Of a stretch of DNA of 64,000 bases, positions 49,747 to 62,329 are shown piece by piece. The DNA is taken from the NCBI RefSeq assembly GCF_000003855.2, contig NW_003101677.1, positions 3,198,389 to 3,262,388 of the forward strand, read 5' to 3'. Each line of letters starts with the position of its first letter. Position 1 is the first letter of the stretch. The notes under the pieces were generated by a model. The model did no database searches. It was not told the DNA's origin and was given only the letters and a program-made list of their open reading frames with translations. The translations under genes were made by a program, and so were the position numbers. Source of the stretch: Blastomyces gilchristii SLH14081. Lineage: Eukaryota; Ascomycota; Eurotiomycetes; Onygenales; Ajellomycetaceae.

Positions 49747-49751
49747 GAATT

Positions 49752-50055
49752 TGTAAGAGGCCTACACTGAATAGATTGATATAATATATATAGATCTTAT
49801 AATACAAAAGTGGAAAATGTTAGAGAAGGAAAAAGGAGAAAGTGTGAGAATCAGCAATTGAAGTAAATATTTATACATGTACAGAGTGAAGCTTCAGAGT
49901 GAAAGAATAGAAATTTCAGAGCAGAAGAATAGAAATTCTGTGAGTTTTTCAGCTGAGAATTGATAATTAAGAATGACTGAGAATTGAAGCTTTTGATAGA
50001 ATCTATGAAATGTAATGAAATAATCTATATAATTGATCAGGTGCAGCCTGCTACA
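49752..50055 (-). repeat. Gypsy-4 3' LTR
   Basis: Minus-strand LTR of 304 bp with TG...CA-type ends (CTACA decayed from CCACA at the right). A short internal duplication of the AGCAGAAGAATAGAAATT block is present. Confidence 0.9.
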
Positions 50056-51252
50056 TTAGCCTCTTCTTTTCAGAAGAGAGGTTATGTGTAGTTCTCATCA
50101 GTCAAGAGCTGCTGTTTCAGATAATACAGAGCTCAGAGTTCAGATCAGATAATTATAGCTGACTCATTTCACAAAATATTATTAGCTGCAGCTGTGAAGT
50201 CTCTCATTAAAAATATCTTCAATCTCTCACTTAAGTTCATTATCTTCTTCTATGATTTCTGACAGCTGTCAATCAGAAGTCAGTTAAGAAAGAAATGAAT
50301 TAATAGTAGTACAGTGAAGTAAGCTTATATAAAAGATATTATAAATCTCTGATAATGTGTTAAGATAATAGTTATAACTGTCTAGAACTTCTATCACTTT
50401 ATACTTAATATAATAGTAATTTTGTATACAAGATGAGTATGTGATCTGTATATTCTTAAGATTCAATCACATAAGGTCTTCTATCTTATATTACTCAGCA
50501 GAGTCTCAGTGAACATTGATTCAGTTCTCTTAATCTTGTTTAATACTTGTTATGAAGACTTCTGCTCAGTCACAGATATCTCAGAGCTTTATTACTATAT
50601 TATCAGTGATCTGAATTGAACTGTAGAGATTCAGTGTGAACTGTGTGATCTCTAGAAGATTCAACCCTTTCATGTAATAACTGTGTATAAGAAAGAATAA
50701 GCTTATATCTGTTAAGACAGTATCTCAGTTATTAATGACAATCTCTGCATGTAGAAGAAGATCATGTTAATTATCTTATAAGTAATTGCAGAACTTATGA
50801 GAATAATTCTTTACAGTCTGAATTATCTCTTCTAATGCATTATCAGTCTCAGAGTGATAAGTAGTTGATAAACAGTATGTAATCTTAAGAACTTAACAGA
50901 TTCTTGTTCAGAGAGTGCTTATAAATTGATAACTGTGATTTGATACTATAGATCTCAGCAATTCATACATCTGATAGAATGAACTCTGTAAGAAGACTTC
51001 AGTGACTTGTTTAATATTTATCATATTATAAGATTTTAATATTACATTCTTACTGAATTGATCAACAATGATCAGAACAGTTCTACAATTCTTACTCTTA
51101 GAGAGATTGACAGTGAAGTCAATTACTACATCTTATCAGATTCTATCAGTGATATCAAGTAATTTTAGCAAGTCTTTTCTACAATTCTTTCATAAGATGA
51201 TAGAGAAATAACACTTGCAGTTTTAAATAAAGTATCTGATACTGTTTAATAT
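49752..51252 (-). mobile_element. Gypsy-4, 3' part (minus)
   Basis: A minus-strand element with its 3' LTR at 49752-50055. Its pol C-terminus (chromodomain-like part ~50090-50260, integrase ~50280-51240) is cut by Gypsy-5 at 51253. The rest would lie beyond Gypsy-5, right of the window. The open 60 codons at 50284-50466 are the integrase C-terminal segment. Strongly AT-shifted. Confidence 0.88.
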
Positions 51253-51590
51253 TGTAAGAGGTCTACGCCGAATAAATCGGGATAACATTTATAGGTCTTA
51301 TATAACAAAGCGAAACATGTTAGAGAAGAAAAGAAAGAGAAAGTGTGAGAATCAGTGATTGAAGTGAATAATTATACATGTACATGATGAAGCTTCAGAA
51401 TGGAAGAATAGAGACTCTGTATGCATAGTGAAGCTTTGAGATGAAAGAATAGAAATTTCATGAGTTTTTCAGCTGAGAATTGACGACTGAAGATCAGAGC
51501 TTTCTAGCAGACTGAGAATTGAAGCTTTTGATGAAATCTATGAAGTGTAATAAAATAGTCTATATCATTAAGCAGGAACAGCCTGTCACA
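51253..51590 (-). repeat. Gypsy-5 3' LTR
   Basis: 338 bp; longer than other LTRs because of a tandem duplication of the GAAGCTT...GAATAGA block (~51390-51455) and a second short one (~51470-51530). The right end CCTGTCACA is decayed. Confidence 0.9.
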
Positions 51591-54500
51591 TTAGCCTCTT
51601 CTTTTCAGAGATGAGATTGTGCATAGTTCTTGTCAGTCAATAGCTGCTGTTTTGAATAATACAGAGCTCAGAGTTCAGGTCAGGTGATTATAGCTGACTC
51701 ATTTCACAAGATATTATTAGTCATAGCCGCGGGGTCTCTTATTAAGAATATCTTCAATCTCTTACTCAAGTTCATTGTCTTCTTCCACAATCTCTGATGA
51801 CTGTCAATTGAAAGTCAGTTGAGAAGGGAACAGGTCAGTGACAGTATGATGAAGCAAGCTTGTATGAAAGACATTGTGAATCTCTGATAATGTCTTAAGA
51901 CAGTAATTGCAACTGTCTAGAACTTCTATCACTTTATATTTGATATAATGATAATCCAGTGTATGAGATGAGTGTGTGATTTGTATATTCTTAAGATTCA
52001 ATTACATCAGATCTTCTATCTCATATTACTCAGCAGAATCTTGATAAACATTAGTTCAATCTTCTTAATTCTGTTTAGTACTTGTCAAGAAGGCTTCTGT
52101 TCAGTTATGAGCTTCTCAGAGCTTTGTTACTATATTGTTAGCAATCTAGATCAGACTGTGAGAATTTAGTGTGAAATATATAATCTTTAGAAGATTCAAT
52201 ATCTTTATGTGATAACTGTATGTGAGAAAGAACAGACTTAGACCTGTTGAAATAGCATCTCAGTCATTGATAGTAACTTCAGTATGTAGAAGAAGATCAT
52301 GTCAGTTATCTTATAAATAATTACAGAATATATGATGATAATTCTTCACTATCTAAATTATTCACTCTGATACATCATCAATCTCAGAGGGATAGACAAT
52401 TAACAAACAGAATATAATCTTGAGAACTTGACAGATTCTTATTCAGAGAGTGCTCATGAATTAACAGTCTTGATTTGATATCATAGATCTCAGTAATTTA
52501 TACATTTGATAGAATGAACTCTGTAGAAAGACTTCAGTGACTTATTCAGTATCTATCTTACTATAAGATTTCAATATCACATCTTTACTCAATCAGTCAA
52601 TAATGATTAGAATGTTCTTATAACTCTTACTCTCAGAGAGATTCACAGTGAAGTCAATTATTACATCTTATCAGATTCTATCAGAAATATTAAGTGATTT
52701 TAGTAAATCTTTTCTATGATTCTTTTATGAGATGATAGAGAAGTAATGATTACAGTTTCAGATAAAGTGTCTGATGCTGTTTGATATCTCTGATCAGTAG
52801 AATTCTTGAGAGATCATTTAATACAGTTGTTTATAACTCAGATATTCAGTTATATATGAATTATACATCTCTTGCATTATTCAGATGTATAAGAGTTTGA
52901 AGTGAGAGACTCAGTGTTGTTCACAGAATTGTGAAGTGTTATTGTTATTAATTGAGTACTCTGAGATGTTGATTCTTATATGTAGTTGTGAGAGAAATCA
53001 GAGTACTTCTTGATATACTGCTTTAATAAGTGCTTGAAGAAGTTCATCAGTTCAGACTGTTATATTGCCACATTTCATTCAGTGTAGATTCAGAAGAAGT
53101 TGAGATATGTGTAACTGTTCTAATTGAAGAAGTGTGTATAATGTTATGAGTTGTTTCATCTTGATCAACTAATATCTGCAGATTTAAGAGTCAGTGCTCT
53201 TAATTCATTCAGTGAGTATCTATTACATTAAATGACATATCTTGCTCTCATTGTAAGAGAGTATCTGTCATTGAGTTCTAGCTGTCAGAGCAGTAGTGTA
53301 TTATGAAATGAAAATAGCTTAATAGCTCAGATCATTACATTTGTCATTTAATAAGCTTATAAGTGATAGTGAAGTGTTTAAGATTCTTATAATCTGTGAT
53401 TATCTCAAATTTAGAGACACTTCAGAGTTCAGAGTCTTATTCTTCTAGACAGTGTACAATTGTAAGAAGTTTCTTATCATAGATGTCATAGTTGTATTCA
53501 GCAGAACTCAGTTTCTTGAACATGAAGATGTATAATTGTAAGACATCTTCATTATTATATTACAATGTAGCTTTCTCTATAACATAGTCAGAGAAGTCAG
53601 CTTCAACAACTGTTTCACAATCAGAGTTAAATGTTATTAGCAGAGAAGTATTGATAAATATCTTCTTTATCTATGTAAATGCAGCTTCAGCATTCACTGA
53701 TCACTGAAATACTGAGTTCTTCTTAATAAGTTCTGTAAGTGATCTTGTGATATCTGAGAAGTTTTGTATAAATTACTGATAGAAGTTAACAAATTCAATA
53801 AAGCTTTATACATCTTTCACAGTGTATAAAGCTTCTCATTCAAGAATAGCAGAGACTTTTTCAGAATTCATTTGAATTCTCTTATCAGCTTCTATGATAA
53901 AACCTAGATATTTGATACTCTTGACTTCAAAATCACACTTATTAATATCTATTGATAGTTCTGCTTCTCATAATTATTATAATACTCTTTACATGTGTTC
54001 TTGATATTCTTTTCTGATCTTATCAGTGAAGATGAGAATGTTATTGAGATATATAGATATAAATTTATCAAGGAAATTCTGAAGTACTTAGTTAATATAC
54101 TTCTGAAATGTACTGAGAGTATTAGTCAGTTTAAAGAGTATAACTACTTATTCAAAGAGCTCATAACATGTTCAGAATGCCATAAGTTATTTATCTTCTT
54201 CAGTGATACAGATCTTATGAAATACAGTAATAATATTCAGTTTTGTAAACTATTAAGCTTGTCTGATATGAGCTAGAGTTTCATTGATAAGAGATAAAAA
54301 ATAGTAATTCTTCTTGATTAATCTGTTCAATTCTTGATAGTTCACACAGAATTGAAGTTCTTCACCTGATTTCTTTACAAAGACAATAGAACCTGCAGTG
54401 AAAGAGTTACTAACATGTATAAATCTCTTATTCAACAGATTATTGAGTGTCTTCTGAAGAAGAAGAAGTTCATCTTAAGACATATTATAAAGAGAGTCTC

Positions 54501-55200
54501 ATAATGTCTGAGAATTCTTATTATTCTTCTTTTCTAACTTGATACTGTGATGAACTTCTAAGTCTCATAAGAGAAGTATAATTATAATATATTATCTTAT
54601 TAGAGATATCTAGATATTCATGATATTATTAAGAGAGATTTGTATAAGAATCTGTTATTGTAGTATGAGATAACTTCTCTAGAGCTTTCTTGGTATTGAT
54701 CAGACTGATGAAATAGATTGCTATATAATTCTGCTATCAGTGATCTTTTCAGTGACTTCTTTTTTAAAGCATTTTATAGATATTGACAGAGATCTGTGTC
54801 AGATTCATAGTTTTATAAATATTATCTTCATGAATTCTATCATTGTTAGAGAATATTAAGCTCCTGTTTCAAGTGTTTAATGAGATGTCTTGTTCAGATA
54901 GTCAGACAAGTTCTAACATAAGATTATAATTGAGATTATAAACTTCATATATATAGGTATCTTCATGTTGATGTTCTCTGATATCTATGTTTAACATCAT
55001 CATGTAACAGATACAAATGTCTTTTAAATTATCAAATTCTGTGAGAAGTCAGGGTTTTAATAGAAGAATACACTGCAGATTGTAATATCTTATAACTGAA
55101 GATTTAATCATTACATAATAACATAGATCACTCTCTATCATAGCTTTCATATTGTATATATTATCTATCATAGTAGATATAAGAATCATATTCATTGTCA
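51591..55200 (-). pseudogene. Gypsy-5 pol remnant
   Basis: Reading right to left: protease (~55200-54880), RT (~54680-53800) with YLNN at 54051-54040 in place of YLDD, RNase H (~53640-53180), integrase (~53060-51810) and an apparent chromodomain (~51780-51600). An RT segment of 60 codons is open at 54253-54435 (FVKKSGEELQFCVNYQELN region). It is otherwise full of stops and collinear with Gypsy-3 pol. Confidence 0.87.
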
Positions 55201-55425
55201 TTTTCTCTTCAAATTATTATCATCTGCTCTCTTCAAGCTTCTGTTTATGAATTTGAATAGAAGTTAATCTTTTGCCTGTTTCATCAGAGTGTTCTCATAG
55301 TTATCTTTCAAATCCTTCTTTAATACAATATGATTGATGCCGACTGTCAGCATTGATCTCTCTTTTGAATGAGAAGACACATAGGCTGATCAGCAGTTGA
55401 AAGTAATATATTCTGATCAGTTACA

Positions 55426-55438
55426 ATTGATGTATATC
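55426..55438. repeat. LINE target-site duplication, left copy
   Basis: ATTGATGTATATC, identical to 63070-63082, within Gypsy-5 gag. Confidence 0.93.
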
Positions 55439-55810
55439 ATTATTATTATTATTATTCTTCAATTATAGATGTATGCAGTCAGAGACTATGACATCTACCT
55501 GAGAACTTTTAGTTCTCAGGGTTTTTCCTATATCTGTAACATTAACTATTATACATTTATCAATTTCAGATATGCAAAATCAGAAAATTCCAGCCTAGAA
55601 TACAAAAACTGTTTACAAATTGCAGTGTTTTAACATCTTCTGATACTTTGAAACCATTTGACAATATCATGACAAAGGAAAAGAGAACACAGTCTTAAAG
55701 ATAGACACATTAAATAGATAGACAGAAAGAAATTGAAAGAAAAAGATAAAGTAAAGAAAGACTGTAACAAAACAAATTATTAAAAGATAGTATATAGCTG
55801 TTTTAACAGA

Positions 55811-58800
55811 CTATATCTGGTTGATTTCCTCCTCTTCATATTCAGATAATTCTGAATTTAGTCATTTTCTTGTAGCTGCTTGAGTTTCTGATAGAAAGTC
55901 TATTAAGTATTTAATTCCTGTCTCATTTGAGAATAAGAATCTCATATTTAATTGATTTAGATTATACTTCTCTTTCAATCTGGCTCTGAGACTATTGTAT
56001 AATGCACAGTGCATTACAGTATACTCAGGATTCTCATTTATATTGCAGAATGAGCATTCTATTGAGTCAAATCTATCATCAAATCTTTGTATATAAGATT
56101 TGAAATAGCCATGTCCTAGTTTCAGCTGTATTATAGATGAGAATATTTTCTTTTTACATTTAATTGAACAAGATTTCCACTTGGATTTTGTTTCAAATCT
56201 TGAATAATGTATACTCTTCTTTTGTTTCTGCCAGCTTTCATTTCACTTGTCTAAACAAGATTCTTTTATTTTTCTCTTTATAAAAGACCAGGACATAATT
56301 TTTTGAATAAATCTGCTTAATTCTGCACCCTTTTTTGCAGCTGAATCAGCCAATTCATTGCCATGAATATTCATATGAGCAGGAATCCAGTGTAGATGAA
56401 TTATCAGCTTTGATATTCTTCTCTTTTGAATTTTCAAAACAGAGTTTAAGATCAGTTCAAGATTCATTTGATCATTATGAATCTGACTATTTCTAAGTCT
56501 TTTTAAAGCAGCTTGACTATCAGAGAATATTCATGCCTCTTTCAAATAATTTCCTCTTTTATGAGATTTTATTTCAATGAGTCTGAAAGCTTTCACTATT
56601 GCAAATAGTTCAGCATCAAAGACTTCACATTCACAGCCTAGATTTCAGAAATCTGAGATAAAATTGATATTATCTTCAGTATAAGCAATGCCTACATCTA
56701 ATCTATTCAAGTTCTCATTTTTTAAGTCATCTGAATAAATCAGAATAGAGTCTTTTATATTGATTGTAGAAATTCTCTGTAAATGCTGTTCATATTCTTT
56801 CTCTTTTAATAGTTCACTTATTTATAAGTCTATAAGAGATTCAAGCTTTTCTCTCCAGAGAGATAACTTCTCATGATCAACTTTTTCAACATTTAAAGAA
56901 GAAAATTAATTTTTAATCAGAGAGCATAGTCTGTACAGTTGAGAAGACATTTTCTTTGAAGAATTATTTTCATTTCAATCAAGAAATCTATTTCAATTCA
57001 GTTCATTTCCAGAGTTAATTGATGAAAATGAAGAAGAGACTCTTTCTCTGATTATATGATTTGAGCTCATCTTTACAACTCTCAGAGCATAGTTCATACA
57101 GGCCTTTTCAAATCTAATAGTAGAAGAAGGAATTGAAGCTTCAATTTCCATTGCTTTAATAGGAGATGATTTGAATGCTCTCAGAATTCTTCTCAAGACT
57201 CTGTTTTGCAGACTTTGAAAGAGTTCAGTGAAATTCTCTTGATTATTTCATCAAACTTAAACTTCATAATCAGCTACTGATGTAATACAGGCTATATATA
57301 ACTGTCTCATAGCCTGGAAGGATAGACCTCTCTCTGTATTTGATAGTCTGATTATGTTGTTCAATAGTCTTTCTGTCTTGACAGTTCTTTGTTAAATATG
57401 ATATTTAAAATTCAACTTGAAGTGTAATCATACTTCTAATCATTTGACATTTACACTGAGTTTAATCTCTCTATTTAAAAGAGTTAGAGATAGTTCTTTC
57501 TCATTGAATCTAGAAAAGAAATGAATTAACTCAGTTTTATTCATATTAAATTGAATTTGATTGATATCTGCTCTAACAAAGATTTCCTTTGCAGCTTCTT
57601 CAATTACTTTCAAATTCTCTTTGATAGTTTTTGAGCTGTAGACTAGACCAATATCATCCACATAACTTGAAGATCACACTATTCTCATATTTCTATTTTT
57701 GAATAGATATGCAGTGTATATTGTAAATAAAATGAGTGAGATTGAAGATTTCTGTAGTACTGCTATTTTTATCTCAGTCTTGTCTTATTTCATTTCATTA
57801 AAGAAGAGTTGTATAATTGTTTTAGATATAAAACAGTTAACTCATTTTATTAGAGAAAGTGGCAGTTTTAATATCTTCAATGTCTGAATTAACTTTGACT
57901 TTGAAACATGATCAAATGCTTCTTTTATATCAATAAAAACTGCAGTTGAGACCAGACTCTCATACTTTGCTATTTGAATATCATGAACAACTGAGAGAAC
58001 AGTGTCAATTGCAGAACACTGTTTTCTATCTCTCATTTGTTCACTGAATAAAAGAGAATCATCTATAGAGCTTATAAAACATAGTTAAGTAGCTATTATC
58101 TTTTCTAAAACCTTTTCTAGGCAGTTCAATAGAGATATTACTCTATATGACTTAGGAATTGAAGTTTCTCTATTAGGTTTTACAAGAATCACTTCAGTGG
58201 CTTCTCTCCAGCATTCAGAATAATATTCATTTTTCAAGAGATTGAAAAAGAGCTCAAAATATTCATTCTTTAAGTAGGAATATGTATTTTAAATAATCAA
58301 GTGATTAATTGAATCAGGACCTGCAGCAGTTTTAATAGAACTTGAGAGAATAGCTAACTCTAATTCATCTTATGTAAGATCAGGGCATTCCCAGTCATTT
58401 TCATCAATGTAGTTGAGAAGTGATATATTCTCTTCCTCTGAGTCTGAATCTGAATCTGGTGAGTTCTGAAAGAGAATTCTCATGAAAGCTTGATATTTTT
58501 CCTCAAAAGAGTTTGCTGTATATGATTCATTCTGAAACTCATATTCTAAGACTGGAAGTTTTGCTACACTTCTTGTTTTAGTATAGTTAAAAGCTTTAAA
58601 AACTTCCTTCTCTTGTGCTTCTTCAAGAAATTTATTTCAGCAGTCTGTTTTAGCTCTTTTAATATCTGAAAAATATTCATTTCTGACAGCTTTGAACTCT
58701 TCATCAGATATTACATCATTCTTTCAATCTCTTCTAGCAGTAGCTAATTCTTTCCTTTTAGATGAGATATTCTTATTTTATCAAGGTTTTGAATACTCAG

Positions 58801-59773
58801 AAGATTTTCTCTTTGAAATATTATCTCTAACACTTGTTAGAATAATAGATGTAATAAGCTTCACTCTATTCTTAAGTATTTCATTTGAGATATCTTGATC
58901 AGAATTTCAATATAGCTCATTCTGTCTTTCAGATTTTAATAGTTTTATGCTTTGTTCAACTGCTTTTCAATCAGCCTTTTCAAAGTTATACTGATCAGAG
59001 AGAAGAGGATTTTCACTCATTTATTTTTCACTCAGTTCAATATCAAATTGAATAATCTCATGATCTGATTCTGATGTCTCATTTGAATCAATAAATCAGT
59101 TTACAAGTCTTCTTTTCATTAGATTTTATGATATAAAGATTAGATCTATAATAGACTTCTGTTTCATATCTTTTCTAAAGAATGTTTATTGATCAGACTT
59201 ATTAATCAAATCTATTGAATGCTCAAAGGTTTATTTAATCAGATTATCAGCTCTCACTGCTCTCTTGCATTCTGAATTTCATCAGAGATGATGTGTATTG
59301 AAATCTTCTGCAATTATAGAGTTTCTTGATAAAGTTATGTTCAGAAATCCTCTATCAATTGTTCAGATATTGTTATTTTTCTTCAATGATTTTTCATTAT
59401 AGATATTTATGAGCTGTATAGTATCAAACTCATTTTCTTTATCTATAATATCACCCACCAGAATATCAGGGTCAGACATGATATCAAATCTTAGATTAAA
59501 TTGATATCTTGATCTCTTTCTTTCATAGATCACTACTCTTGACTTTATCTCAGACTTTTAAGATAGAAAGCAGTAGTAGCTTGAATGAGAAATAATGTAA
59601 TTTTACTCAGCATCAAAATTCAGTTCCTGAAGTAGTATAAAATCAACTTTTTATTCAAATGCAATTTGAAGACAAGAATAAATACAATTTGAGTTTCTAT
59701 TCACATTATTTTGAATAAATGTGATTTTTGAAGAGTTTTTAAACTTTTTTTGTTGTTTTTGTTGTATATTCAT
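55811..59773 (-). pseudogene. LINE ORF2 (endonuclease, RT, RNase H, Cys/His tail)
   Basis: About 1320 codons, ATG at 59773 (MNIQQKQQKK) and TAG at 55813-55811. The apurinic-type endonuclease occupies the first ~230 codons (LLQELN near 59625, then a DFNTHH block near 59290). RT follows with an intact YVDD at 57664-57653. RNase H has an ELFAIVKAF block (~56600), SDSQAAL (~56520) and HGNELADSAA (~56360). The C-terminal region carries a CSFCN...H-C cluster (~56060-55995). Only about 30 bp separate it from ORF1. Stops are mainly TGA for Trp. It is the least damaged LINE ORF2 here. Confidence 0.9.
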
Positions 59774-59802
59774 ACTAAAAGAGAGTAGAGATAGAGTAGA
59801 AT

Positions 59803-61413
59803 CTAGTCACTATCATCATATAGTAGATTATAACTATTTTGAAAAGTAGGGATCTCAACTGCTTGCATTATATCTAGTTTATCACCAGAGTCATTTCTCA
59901 ATTCTCTAATCTTAACAGGAGTTTGAGGATTCAAATTCTGTTTACATTTAGCAGGAGAATTAGAGTTTGAATATTTAGATAGTTGAGAGTTTCTTCTTTT
60001 TAAGCTTGCAGTTGTAAGTCTACTGGCTTGACTCTTCTCTTCAGTTCTAGATTGACTTTGAGCTTCATCTTTTCTTCAGTTCTTTTGAGTTCTAGAATCA
60101 AACATACATTCTTTTGAGCTAGATGCATGTTTTTCTTTACAATTAGAGCACTTAAGCAGAGTGTGTTGACATATTTCATCTCTTTTTAAGCATGTTTCAC
60201 ATTTATGCTCAGTAGTTTTATAATCTCTAGTATAGAATGCACATTTTGAATCTCTAAAACATGAGATTGTGAAGTATTCATATCTTTGACAGTTTAAACA
60301 CTGTGTTTGAGCTTTGAGATTCATTCTTGAGTCTTTGTATTCATAAACTCTTATTTTCAAATCTGCTACTCTTACTTCAGAGATCTTTGACTGTTCAAGT
60401 GTTTTTATATATACTAGAACAGAGGCATTTCTTCTGCTTTGTCTGAACTCAATTGAATTTAGTTATACAGACTCCTTTCTCAGTTGAATAGAGTTGTATT
60501 CTTTCAATTCATTTTTGAGAAGTAGTATTCCTTCTTCACAGTCAAAAATTTCAACTGGAATATTATGAAGAATGAATTTGTCTCACTTTTCATCTCTCTT
60601 AGATAGAATTGTTGTGTTTAGTAAAGATTCTACTGCTGACTTTCAGAGATTCTCATTCTGAATAAGAAATTCAGCACTGAATTCAGGCATTGTAGTCAGA
60701 ATGATGAAGTTTTCAAAGAATGATGACTCAATTGAAGCTATAACTGGTTTTTGAACTTCAATATCAGTCATCAACTGAGAAAAGAACTGCTGATTAATTT
60801 CATTTCTGATTCTGAAAATGAGATTTAAGTTTAGCTTGTTTCTTTGCAGAATATCCTGGTTTGAGACTTTGAGAATAAGTCTTCTATTTCTGAAGATTTG
60901 AAAGTTTTTCTTTTTTTGCATTTTCTTTTTCACTTTTCTATGAATAGAGATATGAGCAGTATTCTTCTCAGTTTTCTCAGGATTTTGAGCAGGTTTTGAG
61001 ACAGCAGGTTTAGAGACAGCAGATTCAGCTGCTTAAGCATATATTTTCTTCTGATTCAAAGAAGAAGAAGAAGTAGGAAAAAAAGAAGAAGAGCAAGATA
61101 AAGAGTCAGTGATTGTATAAGAAATTTTCAATGTTTTTTAAACTGTGTTTGAGATTTCAAGTTTGAACTTGATCATCTTCTGTAGTTGTCTAGCCTGAGT
61201 ATGAAGAATTAACAGAACTTCTTCATTCATCTCACTCAGACACTGCTTTTCAAGAATCTTACTTGCTTTTTCAAGTTCCTGTATTTCAAGAACTTGTTGT
61301 TTCTCTATTTCTTCTTTCTTTCTTCTCTTCAGAATTTCAATCTCAGAAATAGCATTTGAGAAAGCATCTTTTTTCACATCAACTGAGTGTATTTTTGCAC
61401 TCATTATTCTCAC
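59803..61413 (-). pseudogene. LINE ORF1 (Gag-like, three Cys-rich knuckles)
   Basis: The RNA-binding Gag-like protein of the LINE. A charged coiled-coil-like segment, Lys/Glu-rich, is open for 91 codons at 61138-61413. A basic linker (~60900) and a central domain (open 96 codons at 60643-60933) lie in the middle. Three zinc-knuckle-like motifs follow at ~60300-60110: the first, CLNCQRYEYFTISC, has Tyr where His is expected; the second has lost a Cys to Tyr; the third, CSNCKEKHASSSKEC, is intact. The stop is near 59803. The ORF probably extends upstream into 62330-62554, so 61413 is only the first clear Met of this block. Confidence 0.82.
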
Positions 61414-62329
61414 TCAATGAAAAGTTGATCAGACTGTTTCAATTGAGATATTTCTAAGTCTGTTTTCAATTGAACTGTTGGTCAGACTGTTTCAAAAGAA
61501 GAATAAAAGACTTTTTTGTATAAAACATCTGATTTTTTTCACACTAGTTCAGTAACTAGGTTAGATTTTTAAAGAGAATCTAATAAACTAAAATTGATTT
61601 TTAAGATAAATTAATAAAATCTTTACAATCTCTTTCTTGAGATACAGTGAGGAAGAGTATAATATCAATTGATAATGAATCAGATGATATGACAATTTTT
61701 GAGAGAAAAACTGATAAAAAATAAATCAATTTTTTGCAGAGAAATTGATTAAAACTATTCAATTTTATTCTAAATCATTCAATTCTTCTCACACAACAAG
61801 TGTGCAACTCAAATCAGTTAATAAAGAGTATAAAAAATAATTAAGTATTAATGAAAGCTCTTCAGTCACTGAAAAAGTAATTCTTATTTAAAAGAATATG
61901 AAATTATGACAGAAAACAGCTCTGTTTTTTATTCTTTGTAAGAATATTGTATAAAACTCAGAGAAAAACATCTTACTTTTTCAAGAGAAGTAAAAAACTA
62001 TTTCTAAGATCTTTTTTTTGCATTAACTGCTGCAGAAGAATGAGATAGAAACTGCTAAGATATACACTACTGTATATTCTCTATCAAGACTTTTCCTCTT
62101 CAGAGTCTTGATATTATAGAGAATATAAGTCTGTTTCTGTATAATAATATAAATATTATCAGTGGGATGTAGAGAAACTGGTTATTTATATCTCAAAATA
62201 GAAGACTTTGTCAATGATTATATTAATATAGAGTTAATTCTCAAATTCAATAGAAATCTAGTATTGCTGTTCTCAATCTCTTGCAGAATCTATTGAATAA
62301 TGAGATATTAAAGCTAGATTTAATATATC

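Larger units (their letters stand above)
43416..49751. other. Uncharacterised AT-rich region
   Basis: 6.3 kb without recognisable LTRs, LINE or MITE sequence. Both strands carry only short open stretches (for example 75 codons at 47445-47672, plus) and none matches a family I know. It could hold an old DNA transposon or a dead host gene. Near its right end lie a CT microsatellite (49129-49162), a CAG/CAA tract (49338-49478) and a Cys-rich coding trace (49560-49746). Confidence 0.45.

Noticed and set aside
43416..49751. Helitron, CACTA or giant cargo element
   Set aside because: No matching ends, helicase, or transposase motifs could be seen on either strand; naming a family would be guesswork.
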